Positions 8,320 to 17,499 of a stretch of DNA of 64,000 bases are shown here, piece by piece. Position 1 is the stretch's first letter, and every line of letters starts with the position of its first letter. The notes under the pieces are model-generated. The model worked only from the letters and a program-made list of their open reading frames with translations, made no database searches and was not told the DNA's origin. The stretch covers positions 62,001 through 126,000 of the forward strand of contig JANQSC010000071.1 in the NCBI GenBank assembly GCA_028284235.1. The letters are read 5' to 3'. A program made the translations under genes and the position numbers. The stretch comes from Opitutaceae bacterium (GTDB taxonomy: Bacteria; Verrucomicrobiota; Verrucomicrobiia; Opitutales; Opitutaceae).

Positions 8320-10752
8320 ATGAAACTATCGCTCAACTGGCTTAAACGCTATATCGATCTCCCTGAAAGCGCGCAGGAGATCGCCGACTCGCTCACGCTG
8401 CTCGGATTTGAAGTCGACGACATTGAAACAACCGGCGTGCCACAACTGGACCACGTAGTCGTCGGGGAAGTACTCGAGCGCGAACCGCATCCAAACGCGG
8501 ACAAGCTCGGCGTCTGCCGCGTCGCCCTTGGCGATGCCGTCGGCGAAAAGTCGATCGTGTGTGGGGCGAGCAACTACAAGGTGGGCGACCGTGTTCCGGT
8601 CGCCTTGCCCGGCGCGGAGCTTCCCGGCGGATTCAAGATCAAGCGGTCGAAACTGCGCGGAGTCGAGTCCGACGGAATGATGTGTTCGGGGAAGGAAATC
8701 GGCGCTGGCGAAGACGCGGCGGGGCTGCTCATCCTCGAGGGTCGACCCGAGTTGGGAACGCCCATTAATGAAGTGCTTACCGATAGCGACACCGCATATA
8801 ATTTGGAAGTAACGCCCAATCGTCCGGACTGCTTGTCGCATATCGGCATCGCCCGGGAATTGGCGGCTTGGTACGAGCGGGATTTGGCGATCCCCTCGGT
8901 TGAAAATCTGCCTGCTCCGAGCGATCGCTCGAGCGATCAAGATCTCTTCGAAGGGGCCAGCGTTGCCTGTCCGGACGACTGTCCGCTTTATCGCGCTACG
9001 GTCATCAAAGGCGTGACGATCGGCCCAAGCCCGGCTTGGATGCAAGCGCTGCTGAGCTCGATTGGACTGCGACCCATCAACAACGTGGTGGACGTGACCA
9101 ATTTTGTACTCCACGAGTGCGGCAATCCGCTCCACGCGTTCGACGCTCGGGACATCGAAGGCAAACGAATCACCGTCCGTAACGCCAACGACGGGGAGAC
9201 GATTACCACTTTGGACGGCGAAGAGCGCGAGCTGGCGAGCCGCATGGCGGTGATCGCCGACGAGAAAAAAGCACTTGCGGTAGCGGGCGTCATGGGCGGC
9301 GCCAATTCCGAAGTAAAGGACGACACCGTTGATCTCGTTCTGGAAGTCGCCTACTTCAATCCGACTACGATTCGCTGGGTATCCAAAACCTTGGGACTGT
9401 CATCGGACAGTTCTTACCGATTCGAGCGTGGCGTGGATCCCGTTTCCTTGCGGTTCGCGACGGATCGAGCCGTGCAGTTGATACTGGAGACTGCCGGAGG
9501 CGAAGTGCGGGGTCCCGAATTTGTCGCCGGATCCGAGCCGAATTGGAATCGAACCGTCGCTCTGTCGCCCGATTGGATTCGGGCGAAAGCGGGATTCGAA
9601 ATTTCGGACGAGCAAATCCGTTCGAGTTTGGAACGCCTCAATATGACCGTTTCCGGCGACAGCGATTGGACGGTTTCGATCCCGAGCTACCGAGGCGATT
9701 TAGAGCGCCCGATCGACCTGCTCGAAGAAGTTCTGCGCATCTACGGGACGGACAAAATTCCTTCGGGTTCAGTCGTTGCCACGGCCACCGGCGCCAACGA
9801 TCATCCAGTCACTGAATACGCGCGACAAGCGACTCAATACTTGGTCGGCCAGCATTTCAGCGAAGTCGTGAACTACACGCTGCGTTCGAGCGACGAGCAA
9901 AACGGCTGGTCTGAAAGCGTGGCCGCGATGCCGCTCGGACTCAAAAACCCGATTAGCGAAGACCAGACTCAGTTGCGGCACAGCTTGCTTCCAGGAATTC
10001 TCGAGGCCCTACGATTGAATCAGTCGCGTAAAACCGGAGCCACACGCTATTTCGAGACCGGCCGCGTATTTCGCGAGGTGAACGGAAAAGTTGTCGAGCT
10101 GATATCGGTCGCCTTTGCCGAATGTGTCTTCGGGCGTCCGCGCTCTTGGAAAGAACGTGCGCCCGACGACTTCTATCAAGCCAAGCATCGAACCGAAGTG
10201 CTCGCCCAATTCGCGGGTATGGATATCGGTCGATTCGGAATGACGCAAATCGAGGACGACGCCACTGCCTGGCAAGCGGGACAAGCCGCCATTGTGGACG
10301 ATCCGCGCGCCGGAATATCGGCCGAGTTTGGGTTGCTCAATTTAACCCGTATGAACGCAATGGATATCGATGGCGACGTCATGGCGGGCTCGTTTTGCAT
10401 CCTGCCCGAACGTCTCCGCGCCGCCAAACGCGTCCGCTTTCAACCCTTCAGTCTGTTTCCGCCTTCGTCAAAAGATTTGGCGCTAGTGGTCGCCCAATCC
10501 GAACCCGCGAGCCAAGTCATCCGGACCGTCGAGAAAATCGCGTCCAAGGCGACCAAAGGCTTCGAGATGGAGTCGATTCATGTGTTCGACGTCTACGAAG
10601 GAGAAGGCGTGCCGGAAGGCAGGAAGAGCCTCGCGGTGTCCATGCTCTTCCGATCACGCGAGCGCACGCTGAAAGACAAGGAAGTCAACAAAGCCTTCGA
10701 CTCGATTCAAAGCGCGATTCGAGAAAAGACGGACTACGAAATCCGCGATTAA
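8320..10752 (+). CDS. pheT: Phenylalanine-tRNA ligase beta subunit
   Basis: An 810-residue subunit of the full bacterial type. It has an N-terminal domain (MKLSLNWLKRYIDLPESAQE), a tRNA-binding OB domain (about 40-150, VVVGEVLEREPHPNADKLGV), the B3/B4 editing domain (about 200-380, NNVVDVTNFVLHECGNPLHAFD), B5 (about 400-475), a pseudo-catalytic core (FSEVVNYTLRSSDEQ, NPISEDQTQLRHSLLPGIL) and a C-terminal FDX-ACB anticodon-binding domain (RFQPFSLFPPSSKDLALVV onward). It is needed for Phe-tRNA charging and editing of mischarged Tyr. Confidence 0.97.
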   Translation: MKLSLNWLKRYIDLPESAQEIADSLTLLGFEVDDIETTGVPQLDHVVVGEVLEREPHPNADKLGVCRVALGDAVGEKSIVCGASNYKVGDRVPVALPGAELPGGFKIKRSKLRGVESDGMMCSGKEIGAGEDAAGLLILEGRPELGTPINEVLTDSDTAYNLEVTPNRPDCLSHIGIARELAAWYERDLAIPSVENLPAPSDRSSDQDLFEGASVACPDDCPLYRATVIKGVTIGPSPAWMQALLSSIGLRPINNVVDVTNFVLHECGNPLHAFDARDIEGKRITVRNANDGETITTLDGEERELASRMAVIADEKKALAVAGVMGGANSEVKDDTVDLVLEVAYFNPTTIRWVSKTLGLSSDSSYRFERGVDPVSLRFATDRAVQLILETAGGEVRGPEFVAGSEPNWNRTVALSPDWIRAKAGFEISDEQIRSSLERLNMTVSGDSDWTVSIPSYRGDLERPIDLLEEVLRIYGTDKIPSGSVVATATGANDHPVTEYARQATQYLVGQHFSEVVNYTLRSSDEQNGWSESVAAMPLGLKNPISEDQTQLRHSLLPGILEALRLNQSRKTGATRYFETGRVFREVNGKVVELISVAFAECVFGRPRSWKERAPDDFYQAKHRTEVLAQFAGMDIGRFGMTQIEDDATAWQAGQAAIVDDPRAGISAEFGLLNLTRMNAMDIDGDVMAGSFCILPERLRAAKRVRFQPFSLFPPSSKDLALVVAQSEPASQVIRTVEKIASKATKGFEMESIHVFDVYEGEGVPEGRKSLAVSMLFRSRERTLKDKEVNKAFDSIQSAIREKTDYEIRD

Positions 10753-10775
10753 TCCGCTAACTCATCACGTTCGCC

Positions 10776-11066
10776 ATGTCCGATACACCGCACATTGACA
10801 TTGAGAAGGTCGCCAACCTGGCTCGGATCGCTTTGACCGAAGAGGAGAAGGCGACGTTTTCGTCGCAACTAGATTCGATCCTTGGATACATCGACAAGCT
10901 CAACGAGCTTGATACGTCGAACGTCGAGCCCACCGCCCATCCGCACTCGGTGGAAAATGTCTGGAGAGACGATCAAGCGGAATCGGAACTCCCCACGAGC
11001 GAAGCCCTCAAAAACGCGCCCAAGGAACGGCAGAACATGGTAGTCGTGCCCAAGGTGGTGGAGTGA
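10776..11066 (+). CDS. gatC: Asp/Glu-tRNA amidotransferase subunit C
   Basis: A 96-residue GatC with DIEKVANLARIALTEEEKA, FSSQLDSILGYIDKLNELDT, NVEPTAHPHSVENVWRDD and the C-terminal APKERQNMVVVPKVVE. It wraps around and stabilises the GatA-GatB complex. gatA follows after 7 bases. The presence of gatCAB implies that Gln-tRNA, Asn-tRNA or both are made by transamidation. Confidence 0.95.
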   Translation: MSDTPHIDIEKVANLARIALTEEEKATFSSQLDSILGYIDKLNELDTSNVEPTAHPHSVENVWRDDQAESELPTSEALKNAPKERQNMVVVPKVVE

Positions 11067-11073
11067 AAACAAG

Positions 11074-12546
11074 ATGTCGGAAGCGCTTTATTATAAAACG
11101 ATTGGCGAGCTAAACGGGCTGATGGACTCAGGGGAGATATCCTCTGTCGAACTCATGCAATCAGTGGTGGACCGTACGCAATCGGTCGAAGAGCGTGTTT
11201 GCGCCTTCAATAGCTTCGACGCTGAAGGCGCGTTGGCCCAAGCGGCTGAGTCGGACAAGCGCCGCGCCGCCGGTGAAACGCGCGGCCCGCTTGACGGGAT
11301 TCCGGTTGGAATCAAAGACGTGCTTGCGGTCAAGGACCAGCCGTTGACTTGCTCGAGCAAGATCCTGGCGGATTTCATTTCTCCCTACGATGCGACGTGT
11401 ATCCAAAACCTGAAGCAAGCCGGAGCCATTCTCTGGGGTCGCTTGAATATGGACGAATTCGCCATGGGCTCGTCTACGGAAAACTCGAGCACGAAAACCA
11501 CTTCCAACCCGTGGAACTTGGATTGCGTTCCCGGCGGAAGCTCGGGGGGCTCGGCAGCAGCCGTTGCCGCAGGGGAAGCGATTGTATCGCTCGGCAGCGA
11601 CACGGGCGGCTCGATTCGACAGCCCGCGTCGCATTGCGGAATCGTTGGATTGAAACCGACTTACGGTCGCGTTTCTCGCTACGGCCTCGCTGCGTTTGCG
11701 TCGTCGCTGGACCAAGTCGGACCTATGGGTCGCAACGTTGCGGATGTCGCCCATTTGCTACAAGCGATATCCGGACATGATCGTCGAGACTCGACCTCCT
11801 TCAAGATCGATGTACCCGATTTTGCCGCCGCTATCGAGTCTTTCCCGGGCAAGCAATGGACGTTCGGCCTCCCCAAAGAGTATTTCGAGAACGCCGAATC
11901 GGCTGCGTCTTTGAAAGCGGTCGAAGAGGCAATCGAGTTCTACAAAGGGCTTGGGTGCGCGTTTAAGGAGATTTCATTGCCGCACACCGAATACGCCGTG
12001 GCGACTTACTATATCGTCGCGACCGCGGAGGCGTCTTCAAATTTGGCTCGCTACGACGGAATCCGCTACACGCGACGGGCGGAGTCGTTCGACGGCAAGG
12101 ATTCGGTCGACATCTATCATCAATCTCGAGCGGAAGGGTTTGGCGAAGAGGTGAAGCGTCGCGTCATCCTCGGCACATACGTGCTCAGCAGCGGCTACTA
12201 CGACGCGTATTACTTGAAGGCGCAGAAAGCCCGTACGCTTATTCGTCAGGACTTCGAAAACGCCTTTGCCGAAGTGGATGCGATTCTGGCGCCGACGTCG
12301 CCGAATCCGGCATTCAAGAAAGGCGCTCTTACCGAAGACCCGCTGTCGATGTATTTGAGCGATATCTACACAATCTCAGCGAACTTGGCGGGAATACCTG
12401 GAATGTCCTTGCCGTGCGGATACAGCGATGGACTTCCGGTTGGTTTGCAGATTTTAGGAAAGCCGTTTCACGAGACGGATCTCTTGTCGATCGGCCATAC
12501 ATTCGAAGCGGCTCACGAATATAGCCGGGAACATCCGGACCTCTAG
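11074..12546 (+). CDS. gatA: Asp/Glu-tRNA amidotransferase subunit A
   Basis: A 490-residue amidase-signature enzyme that releases ammonia from glutamine for the amidation of Glu-tRNA(Gln) or Asp-tRNA(Asn). The catalytic Ser-cisSer-Lys triad is visible: Lys in DGIPVGIKDVLAV, the cis-Ser in VPGGSSGGSAAAVAAG and the nucleophile in GSDTGGSIRQPASHCG. GLKPTYGRVSRYGLAAFASS and the C-terminal ISANLAGIPGMSLPCG with LPVGLQILGKPF complete the family pattern. It is the middle gene of gatC-gatA-gatB. Confidence 0.97.
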   Translation: MSEALYYKTIGELNGLMDSGEISSVELMQSVVDRTQSVEERVCAFNSFDAEGALAQAAESDKRRAAGETRGPLDGIPVGIKDVLAVKDQPLTCSSKILADFISPYDATCIQNLKQAGAILWGRLNMDEFAMGSSTENSSTKTTSNPWNLDCVPGGSSGGSAAAVAAGEAIVSLGSDTGGSIRQPASHCGIVGLKPTYGRVSRYGLAAFASSLDQVGPMGRNVADVAHLLQAISGHDRRDSTSFKIDVPDFAAAIESFPGKQWTFGLPKEYFENAESAASLKAVEEAIEFYKGLGCAFKEISLPHTEYAVATYYIVATAEASSNLARYDGIRYTRRAESFDGKDSVDIYHQSRAEGFGEEVKRRVILGTYVLSSGYYDAYYLKAQKARTLIRQDFENAFAEVDAILAPTSPNPAFKKGALTEDPLSMYLSDIYTISANLAGIPGMSLPCGYSDGLPVGLQILGKPFHETDLLSIGHTFEAAHEYSREHPDL

Positions 12547-12572
12547 GGGCGAAAACACGGAGCGTATATAAG

Positions 12573-14018
12573 ATGGAATACGAAGCGGTTATCGGACTCG
12601 AGGTTCACGTCCAAATCAAGACGGAATCGAAGTTGTTTTCAGGGAGTCGCGCCGGCTACGGTTACGAGCCGAACGAGTTGGTGGATCCGGTGGTGATGGG
12701 ATTGCCGGGCTCGTTGCCGGTAATGAACAAGGCGGCTCTGGACGGGATTATCAAAGCGGGCTTGGCTCTGAACTGTATTATCCCGGACCAGTGCAAATGG
12801 GACCGGAAGAACTATTTCTATCCGGACAGTCCCAACAACTATCAAATCACTCAATACGACCAGCCGATTTGCGATGGCGGATACGTGGAGATCGAGCTTG
12901 AGGGCGAAACCCGCGCTGTCATGGGCGAGCACAAGAAGATCAAGCTGACGCGTATTCACTTGGAAAACGACGTGGGGAAACTCAACCATTTCGCCGAAGA
13001 CAGCTTGGTCGACTACAATCGCGCGTTCACGCCGCTCATGGAGATCGTCAGCGAGCCAGAGATGCATTCCGGAGCCGAGGCCTTCGCGTTCCTCACCGCG
13101 ATTCGGCAAACCATGATTTACTGCGGCGTTTCCGACTGCGACATGGAGAAGGGGCAAATGCGGGCCGACGCCAATATTTCCGTGCGTCCAGTCGGGCAGA
13201 AAGAGCTCGGGGCGAAGATTGAGCTGAAGAATCTGAACAGCATCACCGGCGTCAAAAACGGAATCGAATACGAGATTAAACGCCAGACGCAGGAGCTGAA
13301 AAAAGGGCGAGCCATCACGCAAGCCACTTGGCGCTGGGACGCCGACCAAGGCCGAACGGAGCTGATGCGGGAAAAGGAAGACGCGCACGACTACCGCTAC
13401 TTTCCGGATCCAGACTTGATGCCGGTGCTGATCGACGACGAATGGAGAAATCGGATACGCGCGGAGCTTCCCGAGCTTCCCTTCGATAAACAGCGTCGTT
13501 TTGTAGAGGAGTACGGACTCCCGTACACAATCACCTCTGTGCTTGTGCCCGATCAGGAGCTGAGCGCGTTTTTCGAATCGGCCGCCAAGGAATCTCCAAA
13601 GCAAGCTCAAGCGATCGGGAACTACGTGACCAACGATCTCCTGCGCGAGCTGTCCGAGCAGGAAGTGGCGTTGGACGACTGCCAGATTACGCCTGAGCAT
13701 CTGCTCTCCCTCGTCAATTCGGTCGAGAAAGGGGTCATCACCAAACAGATCGCCAAAGACGTTTTTATCGAAATGTTCAATACGGGCGAACTGGCGGACG
13801 CGGTCATTGAGCGCAAAGGCTTGAAACCCGATTTCGACGAGGATCAAGTCAAAGTCTGGTGCCAGGAAGCGATCGACGAAAACCCCCGGCCGGTGGAGGA
13901 TTTTAAATCCGGGAATGAGAAGGCGCTCAACGCCTTGCTCGGCCAAGTCATGAAAAAGAGCCGCGGCAAGGCCAATCCGCAGACGGTGAACCCGTTGCTG
14001 CGCTCGATGATTTCGTAG
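12573..14018 (+). CDS. gatB: Asp/Glu-tRNA amidotransferase subunit B
   Basis: A 481-residue subunit that binds and activates the mischarged tRNA with ATP. It starts MEYEAVIGLEVHVQIKTESK, the conserved GatB N-terminus, and shows NYFYPDSPNNYQITQYDQPI, THLEND-type IHLENDVGKL, DYNRAFTPLMEIVSEPEM, KGQMRADANISV and AHDYRYFPDPDLMP. The C-terminal half is the helical and YqeY-like tail domain that holds tRNA (ITKQIAKDVFIEMF). It ends the gat operon; repeat A1 begins two bases after its stop. Confidence 0.97.
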   Translation: MEYEAVIGLEVHVQIKTESKLFSGSRAGYGYEPNELVDPVVMGLPGSLPVMNKAALDGIIKAGLALNCIIPDQCKWDRKNYFYPDSPNNYQITQYDQPICDGGYVEIELEGETRAVMGEHKKIKLTRIHLENDVGKLNHFAEDSLVDYNRAFTPLMEIVSEPEMHSGAEAFAFLTAIRQTMIYCGVSDCDMEKGQMRADANISVRPVGQKELGAKIELKNLNSITGVKNGIEYEIKRQTQELKKGRAITQATWRWDADQGRTELMREKEDAHDYRYFPDPDLMPVLIDDEWRNRIRAELPELPFDKQRRFVEEYGLPYTITSVLVPDQELSAFFESAAKESPKQAQAIGNYVTNDLLRELSEQEVALDDCQITPEHLLSLVNSVEKGVITKQIAKDVFIEMFNTGELADAVIERKGLKPDFDEDQVKVWCQEAIDENPRPVEDFKSGNEKALNALLGQVMKKSRGKANPQTVNPLLRSMIS

Positions 14019-14020
14019 AG

Positions 14021-14100
14021 GTAGGGCCGACGCTCGCGCCGTGCCGCGTCGTTCGATCACCGGATCATCATACGCGGCGCGGCGCAAGCGCCGGCCCTAC
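14021..14100. repeat. Family A palindromic repeat, copy 1 (80 bp)
   Basis: An 80-bp element bounded by GTAGGGCC and its complement GGCCCTAC. Thirty-base arms pair at about 25 positions; the centre holds GTTCGATCACCGGATC. A copy of the same length with the same ends and the shared CGTTCGAT/TGTTCGAT centre lies at 22606-22685. It fits a REP/BIME-type dispersed repeat located directly after gatB. Its transcript would fold into a long hairpin, but no T-tract follows. Confidence 0.8.
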
Positions 14101-14195
14101 AATGAGCCATTCGGAGAGGTTTCGAGCAGGCAACGTTTTGCTCGAGAATTCGATTAGCTTTGCCTGAATCGGTCGAGAGACCTACGTTCGGTCCC

Positions 14196-14429
14196 ATGAG
14201 TGAAGCGAAGCGAGCGGGAGATGGCCCTATTCGGGCGGAACTAGTGGCGGGCGAAACCTATGCGTATTGCACATGCGGGGAGTCCTCGAATCAGCCGTTT
14301 TGCGACGGCTCGCATGCGGGATCCGCGTTCCGGCCTCAGATTTTCCAGGCGGAAAAAGACGGCCCGCACTTCTTGTGCGCCTGTAAAACGACGGGGAACG
14401 CCCCGTTTTGCGACGGCAGTCACAAATAG
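14196..14429 (+). CDS. CDGSH-type iron-sulfur protein, two domains
   Basis: A 77-residue protein with two CDGSH zinc-finger-like motifs: CTCGESSNQPFCDGSH (about 28-43) and CACKTTGNAPFCDGSH (about 61-76). Each C-x-C...C-x3-H set is expected to bind one [2Fe-2S] cluster, as in tandem CDGSH proteins of MiNT/CISD3 type. The cellular role is unknown; redox or cluster transfer is the usual proposal. I chose ATG 14196 (MSEAKRAGDGPIRAEL); a TTG at 14160 would add 12 residues. It stands alone between gatB and metG. Confidence 0.85.
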   Translation: MSEAKRAGDGPIRAELVAGETYAYCTCGESSNQPFCDGSHAGSAFRPQIFQAEKDGPHFLCACKTTGNAPFCDGSHK

Positions 14430-14514
14430 GCTCTTCAGGAGCTGAATAAGAACGACTTAATTGAGTTGCGGTCGGAAATCCGCCCGCTTATGGCTTACCG
14501 CCGCTTTTTTAACA

Positions 14515-16053
14515 ATGAAGTCGTTCTACATCACCACCGCGATTGATTACGCCAACGGAAAGCCTCATCTCGGCCACGCGTACGAGAAGGTTTTGACCGA
14601 TGTGGTCGCCCGATTCCGTCGCCTCATGGGGGACGAGGTCTATTTCCTGACCGGTATCGACGAACACGGGCAAAAGGTCCAGCAGTCGGCGAACGCGCGC
14701 GGCATAGAGCCAATCGAACTCTGCGACGAAGCGGCGGTGGCGTTTAAAGGGCTATGCGCGAGCCTCGATATCTCCAACGACGATTTTATTCGCACGACGG
14801 AGGATCGCCACAAGGTCGTCGTGCGCTCGATCTTGCAGAAGCTGTACGATCAAGGGGACATCTACAAAGCGGAGTACCAGGGCTACTACAGCAAGCGGGC
14901 CGAGCAGTTCTTGCAGGAGAAAGATCGCGACGAAGACGGCAATTGGCCCGAGATTTTCGGCGAAGTCGAGGAGATTACCGAGAGCAATTACTTCTTCAAA
15001 CTCAGCCAGCATCAGGATTGGCTCGTGGAGCATTTGAAGACGAACGAGTCGTTTATCTTTCCTCGTTTCCGAGCGAAACAGGTATTGGAGTTCCTGAAGG
15101 AGCCGATCAACGATCTTTGTATATCACGTCCGAAAGAGCGCTTGGAGTGGGGGATCCCGCTTCCGTTCGACGAGGACTACGTGACCTACGTCTGGTTCGA
15201 CGCCTTGGTGAACTACGTATCCGCAGTTGGATACGGCTCGGATGATTTCGAAAAGCGCTGGCCCGCGGATTTCCATGTGATCGGCAAGGACATCCTCGTT
15301 CCACCGCACGCGGTTTACTGGCCGATTATGCTGAAGGCGGCCGGGATCGAGCTCCCGAAGAGTCTGCTCGTGCACGGGTGGTGGCTGAAGTCCGGCGAAA
15401 AAATGTCCAAGAGCACCGGAACGGTGGTGGACCCGCTCGATCTGATCGATCAGTTCGGCTCGGACGCCTTCCGCTATTTCGTGACGCGCGAAATGAACGT
15501 CGGCCAGGACAGCGAGTTCTCTCAGGAGCGCTACATGGCTCGCTACAACTCCGATCTCGCCAATGATCTCGGCAATCTTTTGAGCCGTGTCCTGACGATG
15601 CTGGGACGCGGATTCGAAGGAGTGATTCCCGAGCCGCAAATTGAAGAGTCGCTGGAAACCGAGTTGTGGACCCTCTGGGACGAGACGAATTCGAACGTCG
15701 TGAAACTCTACGAGGAATTCCAGTTTCACACGGGACTGGAGAAAACCTTCGCGTTTGTCAGCGCCATTAACCGCTACGCGGAACAGCGAGCTCCCTGGAA
15801 GCTGGCGAAATCCGAAGATCCCGAGGACAAGAAACGTCTCGACACGTCTCTCTTCGTCATGGCGGAGTCGCTACGCTTGGCGGTCGGTCTGCTGGCGCCG
15901 GTGCTGCCGCAAACGGAAGCAAAGGTGTATGCGCTGCTCGGTTACGAGCCGGATACGGATTGGCAGAAGCGACTCGAGCGCGGCCAAACTCTGGTCGGTC
16001 GTAAAACGGGCGAAAAGACTATTCTGTTTCCGAAGCCGCAAGCGGATTCCTAA
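14515..16053 (+). CDS. metG: Methionine-tRNA ligase, short form
   Basis: A 512-residue class I synthetase. The HIGH-type motif is PHLGHAYEKVLTDVVARF near residue 18, and the KMSKS motif is SGEKMSKSTGTVVDPLD near residue 302. TGIDEHGQKVQQSA, YVTYVWFDALVNYVSAVGY and an alpha-helical anticodon domain follow. There is no C-terminal dimerisation domain of the type found in E. coli and Bacillus MetG. I chose ATG 14515 (MKSFYITTAIDYANGK) because the catalytic domain starts there; an upstream start at 14461 would add 18 unconserved residues. Confidence 0.94.
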   Translation: MKSFYITTAIDYANGKPHLGHAYEKVLTDVVARFRRLMGDEVYFLTGIDEHGQKVQQSANARGIEPIELCDEAAVAFKGLCASLDISNDDFIRTTEDRHKVVVRSILQKLYDQGDIYKAEYQGYYSKRAEQFLQEKDRDEDGNWPEIFGEVEEITESNYFFKLSQHQDWLVEHLKTNESFIFPRFRAKQVLEFLKEPINDLCISRPKERLEWGIPLPFDEDYVTYVWFDALVNYVSAVGYGSDDFEKRWPADFHVIGKDILVPPHAVYWPIMLKAAGIELPKSLLVHGWWLKSGEKMSKSTGTVVDPLDLIDQFGSDAFRYFVTREMNVGQDSEFSQERYMARYNSDLANDLGNLLSRVLTMLGRGFEGVIPEPQIEESLETELWTLWDETNSNVVKLYEEFQFHTGLEKTFAFVSAINRYAEQRAPWKLAKSEDPEDKKRLDTSLFVMAESLRLAVGLLAPVLPQTEAKVYALLGYEPDTDWQKRLERGQTLVGRKTGEKTILFPKPQADS

Positions 16054-16065
16054 TCGAAGCGATCC

Positions 16066-17499
16066 GTGGAAACGCTCCCGCTAGACCTGTCGCAGTCGGT
16101 TTCCGAATCGGCCCTGGAGACTTTTCTGGAAGGGTGCCGATTGAAGGCGGAGACCTGCGGGAAACCACAGCTCATCAGCATTTCGGTCGCTTCGGAAGCG
16201 CTCGATCCGCTGGCCGTCTTGGAATCGATTTACGAGGAGGGCGAACCGCACTTTTACGTGGAGCGGCCGCAGGAAGGCGTGGCCCTGGCGGGAGCGGAAG
16301 TCGCCGTCAAACACGCTCCCGGAGACGGATCCCGCTTTTCCGACGTGTCCGCGTTCATTCGCGAAACGCTCGAGAATGCGATCGCGGTGGGGGACGCGTC
16401 GCTTCCGTTTTTCGGGCCTCACTTTTTTTGCGGATTTTCGTTTTTCGAGACGGTTGAGGCGGATGGGCCTTTCCCGCCTTCGACGGTTTTTGTGCCCAGT
16501 TGGCAAGTGAGCGTTAGCAACGGCGCTTGCGTGGCGACGGCTAACGTGCTGGTGCGATCCGACAGCGACGTCAATGCCATCGCTACGCGTATATGGAAAG
16601 CGAATACGAAATTCAAATCGATAGACTACGCGTCTGTAGAAGTGAGCGCGGAATTGGCGGATCGGTCCGAATGGCGGATCGAGAAGACCAGCGAGTCGGG
16701 CGGCACGAGCAAGTTTCATGAGAGTGTTTCTCAAGCCTTGGAGGATATCGACCGGGGAGCGTTCGAAAAAATCGTCCTCGCCCGGGCTCAGGATTTGAAG
16801 GCGAATCAGTCGTTTCATCCCCTCGAGATTCTCAACGTGTTGCGCGACCGGTATCCGGATTGCTATTCCTTTTCCTTCGCCAACGGGAAAGGGCAGAGTT
16901 TCATCGGCGCGAGCCCGGAACGACTGGTGAAGGCTGAGGAAGGACGTTTGTCGACGGACGCGTTGGCGGGCTCGGCTCCGCGGGGGCAATCGGCGCGTTC
17001 GGACGCCTTGCTCGGGGCGGAGCTGTTGAATAGCGTAAAAGACCGTTTCGAGCAGCGTGTCGTGCTCGACTCGATTTGCCGTCGCTTGGAAGCGATGGGT
17101 GTATCCATCGAGACGGACGACCAGCCGCGCTTGAAGCGTTTGAGCAACGTGCAACATCTCTACAACGAGATTCGCGGAATGATTCCAGAGGGTCTGGGCG
17201 TGCTGGAGCTCGTGGCGCAATTGCATCCGTCTCCCGCGGTTGGCGGTTCTCCGCGCGAGGAGGCTTGCGCTCGGATTCCTGAATACGAACGCTTCGAACG
17301 CGGTTTGTATGCCGGGCCGATTGGCTGGGTGAACAGCAAGCTGGAAGGCGAGTTCATCGTTTCCATTCGTTCAGCGCTCGTGGATGGCGATCGGGCTCGA
17401 TTGTACGCGGGCGTGGGGATCGTGACCGGATCCGTTCCGGAAAAGGAGATTCAAGAAACGGACTTGAAGTTCAAGGCCTTGCTAGAGAACTTGATCTAG
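16066..17499 (+). CDS. menF: Isochorismate synthase (menaquinone pathway)
   Basis: A 477-residue chorismate-utilising enzyme converting chorismate to isochorismate. The C-terminal catalytic half has FEKIVLARAQDLKA, FIGASPERLV, LSTDALAGSAPRG, LYNEIRGMIPEGL, LHPSPAVGGSPREEA and FERGLYAGPIGWV, typical of MenF/EntC/DhbC. The N-terminal half is divergent. Translation seems to start at GTG 16066. Its stop codon abuts the menD ATG with no gap, so the assignment to menaquinone synthesis rather than siderophore synthesis rests on context. Confidence 0.92.
   Translation: METLPLDLSQSVSESALETFLEGCRLKAETCGKPQLISISVASEALDPLAVLESIYEEGEPHFYVERPQEGVALAGAEVAVKHAPGDGSRFSDVSAFIRETLENAIAVGDASLPFFGPHFFCGFSFFETVEADGPFPPSTVFVPSWQVSVSNGACVATANVLVRSDSDVNAIATRIWKANTKFKSIDYASVEVSAELADRSEWRIEKTSESGGTSKFHESVSQALEDIDRGAFEKIVLARAQDLKANQSFHPLEILNVLRDRYPDCYSFSFANGKGQSFIGASPERLVKAEEGRLSTDALAGSAPRGQSARSDALLGAELLNSVKDRFEQRVVLDSICRRLEAMGVSIETDDQPRLKRLSNVQHLYNEIRGMIPEGLGVLELVAQLHPSPAVGGSPREEACARIPEYERFERGLYAGPIGWVNSKLEGEFIVSIRSALVDGDRARLYAGVGIVTGSVPEKEIQETDLKFKALLENLI

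Noticed and set aside
12639-14087. Long open frame antisense to gatB
   Set aside because: gatB is certain on the plus strand. Long antisense frames are common here because of codon bias and GC content; the translated product has no family resemblance.
16081-17226. Long open frame antisense to menF
   Set aside because: It is Arg-rich, with no motif, and fully covered by menF.
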